Source of the DNA: an uncultured Opitutia bacterium
GTDB lineage: Bacteria > Verrucomicrobiota > Verrucomicrobiia > Opitutales > Opitutaceae
Reading direction: 5' to 3'
Assembly (NCBI GenBank): GCA_903820035.1
Contig: CAIJFT010000403.1
Coordinates: 1-37,610 of the forward strand
DNA length: 37,610 bases
Shown: piece by piece, positions 7,816 through 14,605 of the stretch
Layout: each line of letters opens with the position of its first letter
How positions within the stretch are numbered: position 1 is the stretch's first letter
Program-made: the position numbers and the translations under genes
Notes under the pieces: model-generated
Seen by the model: only the letters and a program-made list of their open reading frames with translations
The model's database searches: none
Told to the model about the DNA's origin: nothing

Positions 7816-9927
7816 ATGAGTCTTCGAACCGTGTTCGCACCGGCGTGCCTCGCCTGCATCCTTGGCGGCGGAGGACCGTCGGCCGCCGGCGCCGGCGCCG
7901 ACTGGCCCGAGTATCTCGGCGGCCCGGAGCGCAGCCACTACTCCGCGCTCACGCAGATTGACACGGGCAACGTGAGCCGGCTGCGCGTCGCCTGGGAGTT
8001 TCACACCGGCGACAGCGGCGAGATGCAGTGTAACCCGATCGCGGTTAACGGCCTACTTTACGGCCTCACTGCCGCGAACGGAGTGTTCGCGCTCGATGCG
8101 GCGACCGGCCGCGAGTTGTGGCGCGCCTATCCGCCGGGCCAGAAAGCGAACCGCGTCATCCGCGGTCTCGTGTACTGGTCCGCCGGTGACGACCACCGGA
8201 TTCTGTTCAGCGCGGAATCGTGGTTGTGCGCAATCGACGCACGCACCGGCAAGCCGATCACGACGTTCGGCGTGGACGGCCGGACCAGCTTGAAGGCGGG
8301 CCTCGGCGAGCAGGCGCAGCATAAGTATGTGATCTCCACTACGCCGGGAACAGTGTTCGATGACCTCATTGTGATGCCCATGCGCCTGTCGGAAAGCGCC
8401 GACGCCGCCCCGGGCTTCATCCAGGCATTCAACGTCCGCACCGGAAAACTCGCGTGGACGTTTCGCACGATCCCCGCGCCGGGGGAACCGGGCTACGAAA
8501 CGTGGTCGAAAGATTCCCATCGAAACATCACTGTGGGCGCGGCCAACAATTGGGCGGGCATGGCAGTCGATCGCCAACGGGGATTGCTGTTTGTGCCGAC
8601 CGGATCCGCCGCACCGGATTTCTGGGGCGGCGATCGCAAGGGCGCCAATCTTTTCGCAAACTGCCTCCTCGCGCTCGATGTCCGCACCGGCAAGCTGCGC
8701 TGGCACTACCAGTTCGTGCACCATGATATCTGGGATCGCGATTTGCCGGCTCCGCCGAATCTGGTCACGGTCACTCGCGATGGTCGCGCGATTGACGCCG
8801 TCGCACAGGTCACGAAATCCGGCTACGTGCTCGTGTTCAACCGCGACACCGGCGAGCCGCTGTTCCCGATCGAGGAAACCCGCGTCCCGAAATCCGACCT
8901 CGCGGGAGAGGAATCGGCTCCAACCCAGCCGGTGCCGACCCGGCCGGCAGCGTTCTCGCGGCAGACGCTCACGGAGGACGATCTTAGTCCGTATGCGGAA
9001 AATCGTGACGAGTTGCGCGCGAAGTTTCGTGCCGCACGCAAGGGTGCGTTTCAGCCTTTCGGCGAATACGACACGATTCTGTTCCCGGGATTCGACGGTG
9101 GCGCGGAATGGGGCGGCGCGGCGGTCGATCCCGACGGCATCCTGTACGTCAACGCCAACGAAATGGCCTGGGTCGCCCACCTGAAAGAAACGCCCAGGCA
9201 GGAGGATCTGGCGGATCTCAGCCCAGGCAATCGCGTTTACTCCACCTACTGTGTGGGCTGCCATGGGCCGGAGCGAAAGGGCAACCCGGCGAGCGGCGTC
9301 CCGTCGATGGTCGATCTCGGCGCCCGGCGGCCGCGCGACGAAGTCTTCACGTTGATCACGACCGGCAAGGGGATGATGCCCGGCTTCCCCGCGCTGCCCC
9401 TGGCGGAGAAACAGGTGCTTGTGGATTTTATATTCGGGGCCGAGAAAACCGAAGGTGACACCAACGCCCCTTCGATGATCGCGAAGTCGGCGCTCTCCCG
9501 TTCGCCTTTTCGCCTCGATGGGTACGTGAAGTTCGTGGACAGCAAGGGCTATCCCGCGATCAGCCCGCCGTGGGGTTCGCTCACGGCGATCGATTTGAAC
9601 ACGGGCGAGCATCGCTGGCGAATCACGCTCGGCGAGTTCAAGGAGCTGAAAGAAAAAGGCATTCCGGCCACCGGCACGGAAAACTACGGCGGGCCGGTCA
9701 TCACGGCCGGCGGCGTGCTCTTCATCGCGGCGACGAAGGACGGCATGTTTCGCGCGTTCGACCGCAAGACGGGAAAGCTCCTATTCGAAACCGAACTCCC
9801 CGCCGCCGGCTTCGCGACACCCTGCACGTATGAGGCGGGCGGAAAACAATTCGTGGTCGTCGCCGCGGGAGGATCAAAACTCGGCACGAAGAAGGGCGAC
9901 AGTTATGTCGCGTTTGCGTTGCCGTAG
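7816..9927 (+). CDS. PQQ-dependent dehydrogenase with embedded cytochrome c domain
   Basis: 703 residues with an N-terminal signal peptide (1-27). Residues ~29-460 are quinoprotein beta-propeller repeats (for example NGVFALDAATGRELW, FNVRTGKLAWTF, LALDVRTGKLRWHYQ). A c-type cytochrome domain follows, with heme site C479-V-G-C482-H483 and a candidate axial Met in GKGMMPGF. The last propeller blades (~570-700) then close the fold. Family knowledge: such enzymes oxidise alcohols or sugars in the periplasm with PQQ and pass electrons to cytochrome c; here the acceptor heme is inserted within the propeller rather than at the end. PQQ synthesis genes are not in the window. It follows the sulfatase by 143 bp. 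The substrate is unknown; glucose-type sugars or alcohols are possible. Confidence 0.9.
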   Translation: MSLRTVFAPACLACILGGGGPSAAGAGADWPEYLGGPERSHYSALTQIDTGNVSRLRVAWEFHTGDSGEMQCNPIAVNGLLYGLTAANGVFALDAATGRELWRAYPPGQKANRVIRGLVYWSAGDDHRILFSAESWLCAIDARTGKPITTFGVDGRTSLKAGLGEQAQHKYVISTTPGTVFDDLIVMPMRLSESADAAPGFIQAFNVRTGKLAWTFRTIPAPGEPGYETWSKDSHRNITVGAANNWAGMAVDRQRGLLFVPTGSAAPDFWGGDRKGANLFANCLLALDVRTGKLRWHYQFVHHDIWDRDLPAPPNLVTVTRDGRAIDAVAQVTKSGYVLVFNRDTGEPLFPIEETRVPKSDLAGEESAPTQPVPTRPAAFSRQTLTEDDLSPYAENRDELRAKFRAARKGAFQPFGEYDTILFPGFDGGAEWGGAAVDPDGILYVNANEMAWVAHLKETPRQEDLADLSPGNRVYSTYCVGCHGPERKGNPASGVPSMVDLGARRPRDEVFTLITTGKGMMPGFPALPLAEKQVLVDFIFGAEKTEGDTNAPSMIAKSALSRSPFRLDGYVKFVDSKGYPAISPPWGSLTAIDLNTGEHRWRITLGEFKELKEKGIPATGTENYGGPVITAGGVLFIAATKDGMFRAFDRKTGKLLFETELPAAGFATPCTYEAGGKQFVVVAAGGSKLGTKKGDSYVAFALP

Positions 9928-9976
9928 CCCGCGCTTTGGTCCGAAGATTTCGCCGGAGGAGGGTTCTCTGCAAATG

Positions 9977-10004
9977 GAGTCCGCGGCGGCCCCGCCGCGG
10001 ACTC
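9977..10004. terminator. Strong GC hairpin after the quinoprotein gene
   Basis: GAGTCCGCGGCGG (9977-9989), a 2-base loop, then CCGCCGCGGACTC (9992-10004): a perfect 13-bp stem about 50 bases downstream of the stop codon. No T-tract follows, but the position fits transcription termination or mRNA 3'-end protection. Confidence 0.5.
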
Positions 10005-10094
10005 GTACTAATCGCGGCGAGGGCGCCGCATCCCCATGAAATTCCAGGTACCGCAGCCGATCCTTCTGCATGGGAAAGTTTGGACGCGAGCCAG

Positions 10095-10142
10095 CCGAAA
10101 GGGTCAGGGCGAAACCTGCAACCACGCGCGGCACGCCGGCCT
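10095..10142 (-). repeat. Dispersed repeat family 1, copy C (inverted)
   Basis: Read on the minus strand this matches copy A over 48 ungapped bases. The half nearest the ctttcgg end matches at 27 of 28 positions, while the other half is diverged. It also shares agccagccgaaagggtca with copy D. It lies between the quinoprotein gene and hicA. Confidence 0.6.
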
Positions 10143-10416
10143 CCGGCGCCAGTGCGATTGCGTCGCCGCCCGCGGTTCCGCCTCAATCCAATCAACGCCT
10201 CGGCTACCCCAGATTTCCCCTCCCATTTTTGCGTCGCGCCCAGCCGGAAAAATCGAGGGAGACATCGGATTCCGGCATAAAACGAAGCCATCCGGGGCGT
10301 CGTGGCTGGCGGTCGCGAAATCAGCAACGGTGGCGCGATTGCAACAGGGGTCGCCGGCGACCGGGCGGCGGGCGGGATTGCCGGGGATTAAAGTGACCGA
10401 ATAGTCCCCCTGACGG

Positions 10417-10473
10417 AGGCAGGCCGACCAGCGCCGGTTGCACGTTTCACCCCGCCCCTTTCGGATTATCCCC
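10417..10473 (+). repeat. Dispersed repeat family 1, copy B
   Basis: 57 bases aligning without gaps to copy A (172-228), 47 identical. It ends 9 bases before the hicA stop codon, so it marks the edge of the toxin-antitoxin module. Confidence 0.65.
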
Positions 10474-10481
10474 GATCATCC

Positions 10482-10706
10482 TCACCGCCGTCCAAGGAAT
10501 TCCTCCACCGTCAGGCTAATGTCCTTGGCGATCTGCCGTAGGAGCGGGGGCGCGATGTCGCGGCCTTTGTGCAATGGGACCGTCGTGCCCCGTCCGTCGG
10601 CATGGCGGTATTGCATGTGGGAACCGCGCTGCCGCACGGCCGCAAAGCCCATCCCTTCCAGCAAGCGGCAAACTTCGCCGGGCTTGAGGACAGGAATCGA
10701 GCCCAT
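10482..10706 (-). CDS. hicA: HicA-family mRNA interferase toxin
   Basis: A 74-residue protein with the HicA double-stranded-RNA-binding-like fold. The pattern GFAAVRQRGSHMQYRHADGR places the conserved catalytic His at residue 30. TTVPLHKGRDIAPPLLRQIA and the closing SLTVEEFL are typical of the family. Known role: a translation-independent RNA cleaving toxin restrained by HicB. It starts 3 bases after the hicB stop on the same strand, giving a hicB-hicA order with the antitoxin first. Length is normal. The pair is bracketed by family 1 repeats, suggesting acquisition as a module, but the genes look intact. Confidence 0.9.
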   Translation of the reverse strand: MGSIPVLKPGEVCRLLEGMGFAAVRQRGSHMQYRHADGRGTTVPLHKGRDIAPPLLRQIAKDISLTVEEFLGRR

Positions 10707-10709
10707 GCG

Positions 10710-10919
10710 TCAACCCACCGCGACGCTCTGCGTGCCGACAAACTCGGCGTCGAGCTTCGGCTCGCCGTCCTCCAGCAACATCGCCACCACCTCGCGCAAG
10801 TTGACGTTCAGTTCATCGAGCGAGGCCGCTTGCGAGTGGGCCCCCGGAAAGCCCGGCACGTAGCCCACGAGCAGTCCGGTTACGGGATCGCGTTCCACGA
10901 CGGCGGTGAAATTCCTCAT
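10710..10919 (-). CDS. hicB: HicB-family antitoxin
   Basis: 69 residues from ATG 10919; an upstream GTG or ATG could add eight residues, but homology starts at MRNFTAVVERDP and a GGCAGG-like ribosome site sits about 10 bases upstream. The body shows the HicB ferredoxin-like (partial RNase H) pattern: TGLLVGYVPGFPGAHSQAAS followed by a helix LDELNVNLREVVAMLLEDGE. No C-terminal helix-turn-helix or ribbon-helix-helix is present, so this is the short HicB form. It should bind and neutralise HicA; how the operon is autoregulated without a DNA-binding domain is unclear. A repeat palindrome (10963-10988) lies about 45 bases upstream of the start. Confidence 0.88.
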   Translation of the reverse strand: MRNFTAVVERDPVTGLLVGYVPGFPGAHSQAASLDELNVNLREVVAMLLEDGEPKLDAEFVGTQSVAVG

Positions 10920-10954
10920 GCCCGCAGCCTGCCGTGAAACCACCTCGCGTCAAG

Positions 10955-10998
10955 GCAGCCAGCCGAAAGGGTCATCCGACCCTTTCGGATTATCCGCG
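10955..10998. repeat. Dispersed repeat family 1, copy D: palindrome upstream of hicB
   Basis: CCGAAAGGGT (10963-10972), 6-base loop, ACCCTTTCGG (10979-10988) form a perfect 10-bp palindrome. The right arm continues into attatcc, the same tail as copy B, and the left flank agccagccgaaagggtca matches copy C. It lies 44 bp upstream of the hicB start, so it could also serve as an operator; that is inference. Confidence 0.55.
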
Positions 10999-11011
10999 TT
11001 TGAGCCGAAGA

Positions 11012-11046
11012 CGAAAATGTGGTTACGACGGAGGACCACGTTTTCG
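11012..11046 (-). terminator. Terminator-like hairpin after the amidohydrolase operon
   Basis: CGAAAATGTGGT (11012-11023) and ACCACGTTTTCG (11035-11046) pair over 12 bp with one G-T, loop 11 bases. On the minus strand the distal arm ends in TTTTCG, giving the A-tract/stem/T-tract look of an intrinsic terminator about 105 bases beyond the stop at 11151. It is nearly symmetric and could work in both directions. Confidence 0.45.
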
Positions 11047-11150
11047 CTGCGCTCCAATGCGGCTACGGTATCGCGGTAATCGCTGTAGTTGCTCCGCCCC
11101 TTGCCGCTCTTCCTGTTCCAACGTTTCCGTGCCGGCTTTGCCAGGGCGGC

Positions 11151-12050
11151 TCAGGCCTTGTAGCCCTTGCGCTGCAGCGCGGGAAGTAGGAGCGCGCGGA
11201 GGTTCTCGCGGAGGATGAGCTTTTTGTCGGCGACCGAGATGTCGGCGCCGAGCACGCGACCAATCTGCGAGGCGAAACTCCGGCCGTTGACGTCGCTGCC
11301 GTAGAGCACGCGTTGGGCGCCGAGTTCGCGTACCGCCATCTCCACTTCGCCGTAAACGGGGTCGCCGCCGCCGAGGTCGGCGCGGATGTCGGCGCGCTCG
11401 CGAATGGCGCGAATGCCGAGGGCCCAGTCGCCGCCGCCGGTGTGGCCGCAGACGAGCGGGACGCCGGGGTGGCGGGCGGAAAGTTCGGCGAGCTCCATCG
11501 GGGTCGATTCCTGCGGGAGGTTCCCCTTGCCGCGCTGCTTGATCCACGTGTGCTGCAAGATCAGGGCCTTCAGCTCCGCGGCGCGCTGCACGATGGGATC
11601 GAGTTCGGCGCGGTTGCAGCGCGTGCCGACCCAGAGCTTGATGCCGATCATCGGGCCGTCGGCGACACAGCGCTCAAGCTCGTCGCGGCTCGCCTGCGTG
11701 TGGACCGGGTTGAGGTAGACCAAACCGAAGGCGCGCGAGCTCCATTCCTTCAAGATGGCGAGGACGTCGTTGTTGCTTTGGCGGAACTGTTCCGGCGTCG
11801 GCTCATAATGCCACGGCGGACTCATGCAGATGCAGATGCGCTCGACGCCCACGCGGTCGGCAATCCGGATCAGGGCTTCCATCCGCTTCGCGGGGGTGGC
11901 CCCGGGCGTGCCGACATGCGCGTGGACGTCCCAGATGCCGAGTCCCCGCAGCTCAGGGTCCCAAGCGCTGGCATCCGGCGCGGCGGCGCGGGCGGCGAAG
12001 GGGAGGGTGGCGGCGAGGGCGCTCGCGTGGAAAAAATCGCGGCGGTTCAT
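11151..12050 (-). CDS. Amidohydrolase family protein with twin-arginine-type leader
   Basis: 299 residues. The N-terminus MNRRDFFHASALAATLPFAA has a twin-arginine pattern and a hydrophobic stretch, suggesting Tat export. The body fits the amidohydrolase-2 TIM barrel: WDVHAHVG (~39-46) supplies the N-terminal metal-binding HxH, IKLWVG is a later strand, CGHTGGGDW carries a His, and LYGSDVNG holds the terminal Asp. Known members are metal-dependent hydrolases or decarboxylases; the substrate is not evident. Its ATG overlaps the stop of the upstream amidohydrolase-fold gene (12047-12050), so the two are coupled. It may lack a ribosome site of its own and rely on coupling. Confidence 0.82.
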   Translation of the reverse strand: MNRRDFFHASALAATLPFAARAAAPDASAWDPELRGLGIWDVHAHVGTPGATPAKRMEALIRIADRVGVERICICMSPPWHYEPTPEQFRQSNNDVLAILKEWSSRAFGLVYLNPVHTQASRDELERCVADGPMIGIKLWVGTRCNRAELDPIVQRAAELKALILQHTWIKQRGKGNLPQESTPMELAELSARHPGVPLVCGHTGGGDWALGIRAIRERADIRADLGGGDPVYGEVEMAVRELGAQRVLYGSDVNGRSFASQIGRVLGADISVADKKLILRENLRALLLPALQRKGYKA

Positions 12051-12913
12051 GAGCGGGTGGCGAGGAGTTGCCGGGCGTGGCCGGAGCGGACGGCCAGAAG
12101 TTGGGCCGGGGTGAGCGCCGACTCCTGCAGTTTCAGCAGCGCGGCTTCGAAATAAAAATACGGTGTGTGCGAGCCGAACGCGATTCGCAGCGCGGGCACC
12201 TTGGCGAGGAGGCCCTCGAGTCCGGCCACGCCTTCCAGGGTGGCGAGTTCGACGCCGACCCCGAGGTCGGCGAGTCGGGTGAGGAGCGGATTCGTCGGAG
12301 CGAGGAGGCGCGAGGTGGCGTTGAGCAGTTGCACGCGGGCCGTCGGCACCGTGGCCAACAAGCCCGGGAGCGGGGCGGCGGTGAGCGCGGGGGCGGTGAG
12401 CGCAGGGTTTTGGGAACGTTCGTCCTCGAGGGTCAGCGCGATCTGGACGAGCAGTCCGCGGCGGGAAGCGGCTTCGAGCAGGCGGGCGAGGCGCGCGTCG
12501 TCGAGGGTGTAGCCGTGATAACTGGGATACAGCCGCAGACCGGGCATCCGGTGGACCTCGTGGCAGCGGCGGACGTCGTCCGCCCAGTCGGGGAGCGTGG
12601 GGTTGACCGTGCCGAAAGGCACCAGCAGGCCGGTGCCGTCACTGCGGCAGGTTTCGGCGAGCCGGGCATTGGCGCCGGCGAGGTCGCTGTGTAACACGCC
12701 CTCGAAGGAGGCGGTCCAGGCCGCGGTGACGCCGTGGCGGCGGAGCCGCGCGACGAGGTCGGCGGGGGACTTCACCCAGGATTTGCGCACCGGCCAGTCG
12801 CCGAGCGAGACGTTGGTGTCGATGAGGTCCGCGGCGTCCGGCGCGCCGGTGCCGAAGACCAGCGGGGCGGCGGCGACGGTGGCCGCGCTGACGAGGAAGG
12901 GGCGACGTTCCAT
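12047..12913 (-). CDS. Amidohydrolase-fold protein with degenerate metal motif
   Basis: 288 residues from ATG 12913, chosen because MERRPFLVSAATVAAAPLVF is an export leader; an ATG at 12982 exists but adds charged, unconserved residues. The body reads like an amidohydrolase-2 barrel (LRLYPSYHGYTLDDARL, RIAFGSHTPYFYFEAALLKL). The first strand is IDTNVSLGDWP, so the usual metal-binding HxH is replaced by N-x-S. I recall relatives in planctomycete and verrucomicrobial genomes with a similar NVxLGxWP opening, so this may be a family trait rather than decay. It is the first gene of a two-gene operon with the Tat-leader amidohydrolase and is divergent from the ceramidase-like gene. Substrate unknown. 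Confidence 0.75.
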   Translation of the reverse strand: MERRPFLVSAATVAAAPLVFGTGAPDAADLIDTNVSLGDWPVRKSWVKSPADLVARLRRHGVTAAWTASFEGVLHSDLAGANARLAETCRSDGTGLLVPFGTVNPTLPDWADDVRRCHEVHRMPGLRLYPSYHGYTLDDARLARLLEAASRRGLLVQIALTLEDERSQNPALTAPALTAAPLPGLLATVPTARVQLLNATSRLLAPTNPLLTRLADLGVGVELATLEGVAGLEGLLAKVPALRIAFGSHTPYFYFEAALLKLQESALTPAQLLAVRSGHARQLLATRS

Positions 12914-12994
12914 CTTGCGGACGATCGAGCGCCGGCCGGCGGGTACTGGCAAGCCATCTCGCGGGCGGAATTGACGTTGCACCGGCGAAGTGAA

Positions 12995-13010
12995 GTAACG
13001 ATGTAGTTAC
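12995..13010. promoter_or_regulatory. Small palindrome in the divergent promoter region
   Basis: GTAAC (12995-12999), 6-base spacer, GTTAC (13006-13010) lies in the 142-bp gap between two divergent genes (starts at 12913 minus and 13056 plus). It may be an operator, but a similar, longer palindrome exists at 26982-26998 between convergent ends, so it may be just another repeat. Confidence 0.25.
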
Positions 13011-13055
13011 CACTCCGCCGGCTCCCGGGTGGCGGCCCCGTTTCCCCCACTTCCC

Positions 13056-14420
13056 ATGCGTACCCTTCTGCTCTGCGTCCTGTTTTCCCTCGTGACGGTG
13101 CACGCCGCCGAACCCGCCGTCACGTTGCGGATCGGCGCCGGCCGGGCCGACATCACCCCGGGCACCGACGTGCTGAATTGGGTCACCGGCAAGCCGTTCG
13201 GCGCGGTGCTGGATCCGCTCCTGGTGCAGGCGCTGGTGCTCGATGACGGGAGGACCAAGGCCGTGATCCTGCGCTGGGATTTGACCGATGTTTCCGATTC
13301 CGCGCGCGACGAGGTCCGTCGGGTGGTCAACGCCGCGCTCGGTATTCCCGGGGAGAATATTCTCATCAATGCGAGTCATACGCACTCCGCCCCGTGGTCG
13401 CCGGTGTACCGCGACGGTTACCGCGGCAAGGAGCGCGACAACTGGTGGTCGATCCGTTACATGAAGTCGCAGAACGATTTTCCACCGTATCAGAAGTGGA
13501 TGGACACGTTGCTCGCGAGCTGCGTCGAGGCGACGCGCCAGGCGGTGGCGGCGGCGCAGCCGGCGACGATCACGATCGGCCGGGTGGCGGTGAATGAGTA
13601 CCTCTATAACCGCCGGCCCCGGGGTCCGGGCTGGGGCATCGAGGGCAAGGCTCCGGCGGCGGTCGCGCAAACCCACCCGGAGTGGGATGCCGAGGTGCTG
13701 CAGGGTGGGGCGTCATTTGGCCCCATGGACCGTACGTTGGCGCTGGTTTCCATTCGCGACGCGCAGAACCGGACGATCGCGTCGCTGTACCACGTGGCGT
13801 GTCACTCGGTTTCCATTTACCCGAGTTATCCGGGGATCTCCGCGGACTGGCCGGGTCCGGCGTCGGTGGCGATGAGCCGGGCGTTTGGCGGGGAGAGTTT
13901 ATTTCTGCAGGGTTGCTGCGGGGACATCACGCCGTGGCGGCGCGGGTCGGCGGCGGTGGCGGAGATGGCGGCGGGCATGACGAAGAAGGCTCAGGTCGCG
14001 CAGAAGTTTGCGGTGAAGTTGGCGCCGGCGCCGTTGCAGATCGGCCGGGCCAAGGTGGAGTTGCCGCTGACGCCGGCGGCGCAGGAGCGGACCGGCGTGG
14101 ACCGCATCGTGACGGAGGTGCAGGCGATAGTGTGCGGGCCGCTGGCGTTTGTGACGCTGCCGGGCGAGCCGTTGACGGATCTCGGCACGGCGATCCGCGA
14201 GCGGTCGCCGTTTCCGCAGACGCTGGTGCTGGGTTACAGCAACGGCATGGGCGTGCACTACGTCGGGATGCCGGGCGAAAAGGCGCGGGGTGGTTACGAG
14301 ATGGGCGTGGCCGGGGCGGGTACCGATGCCTGCGGCGGCATCCTCGTCGACGCCGCGGTGAAGGTGTTGGAAGATCTTTTTGCGCAGACGTCGCGGGGCC
14401 GCGCGGCGGCCAAGAAGTAG
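13056..14420 (+). CDS. Neutral/alkaline ceramidase-like secreted protein
   Basis: 454 residues from ATG 13056, which directly precedes a clear signal peptide (MRTLLLCVLFSLVTVHAAEP); the frame is open 9 codons further up without signal character. Residues ~22-250 match the ceramidase N-terminal domain: IGAGRADITPG, then strands ending in NASHTHSAPWSP with the Zn-type His pair, and later CHSVSIYPSYPGISADWPGP. The family includes neutral ceramidases and many uncharacterised bacterial homologues, often annotated only as 'neutral/alkaline non-lysosomal ceramidase N-terminal domain'. At ~450 residues it is shorter than true neutral ceramidases (~650-700) and lacks their C-terminal part, so amide hydrolysis of another substrate is possible. 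It is divergent from the amidohydrolase operon. Confidence 0.82.
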   Translation: MRTLLLCVLFSLVTVHAAEPAVTLRIGAGRADITPGTDVLNWVTGKPFGAVLDPLLVQALVLDDGRTKAVILRWDLTDVSDSARDEVRRVVNAALGIPGENILINASHTHSAPWSPVYRDGYRGKERDNWWSIRYMKSQNDFPPYQKWMDTLLASCVEATRQAVAAAQPATITIGRVAVNEYLYNRRPRGPGWGIEGKAPAAVAQTHPEWDAEVLQGGASFGPMDRTLALVSIRDAQNRTIASLYHVACHSVSIYPSYPGISADWPGPASVAMSRAFGGESLFLQGCCGDITPWRRGSAAVAEMAAGMTKKAQVAQKFAVKLAPAPLQIGRAKVELPLTPAAQERTGVDRIVTEVQAIVCGPLAFVTLPGEPLTDLGTAIRERSPFPQTLVLGYSNGMGVHYVGMPGEKARGGYEMGVAGAGTDACGGILVDAAVKVLEDLFAQTSRGRAAAKK

Positions 14421-14453
14421 CGGGGCGGAAGGTTTGGTCTGCCGCCTGCGAAA

Positions 14454-14498
14454 TCGCGAAGCCGGAGGGCTTGATTCGCGATCTTCGCGGCTTCGCGA
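14454..14498. terminator. Bidirectional hairpin between convergent genes
   Basis: TCGCGAAGCCG (14454-14464) and CGGCTTCGCGA (14488-14498) form a perfect 11-bp stem with a 23-base loop, placed between the ceramidase-like gene (stop 14420, plus) and the M28 peptidase (stop 14606, minus). The position fits a shared terminator; no T-tract. Confidence 0.45.
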
Positions 14499-14605
14499 GC
14501 GCCTCCGGGCTTGGGCAACGGATCAGGGGGTGGAGGCGCGGCGCGCGGTGGTTGGCAAGTATGGGGAACCCGTGCCATCGGCCGGCCTGCAGGGAGCCGC
14601 CCGAC

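Larger units (their letters stand above)
9928..10481. other. Repeat-rich intergenic stretch
   Basis: 554 bases without a gene I can support. It contains a strong hairpin (9977-10004) and family 1 repeat copies C (10095-10142, minus) and B (10417-10473, plus). Open frames here have no recognisable motif and run across the repeats. Confidence 0.6.

Noticed and set aside
8053-9612. 519-codon minus-strand frame opposite the quinoprotein gene
   Set aside because: Low-complexity basic translation mirroring the sense codons; no ribosome site or domain.
10036-10404. 122-codon plus-strand frame in the gap before hicA
   Set aside because: Basic, low-information translation running through repeat copy C; no ribosome site and no family match recognised.
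11012-11046. Short repeat-hairpin-repeat pattern considered as a CRISPR or attachment site
   Set aside because: Single hairpin with no regularly spaced repeats, no cas genes and no integrase nearby.
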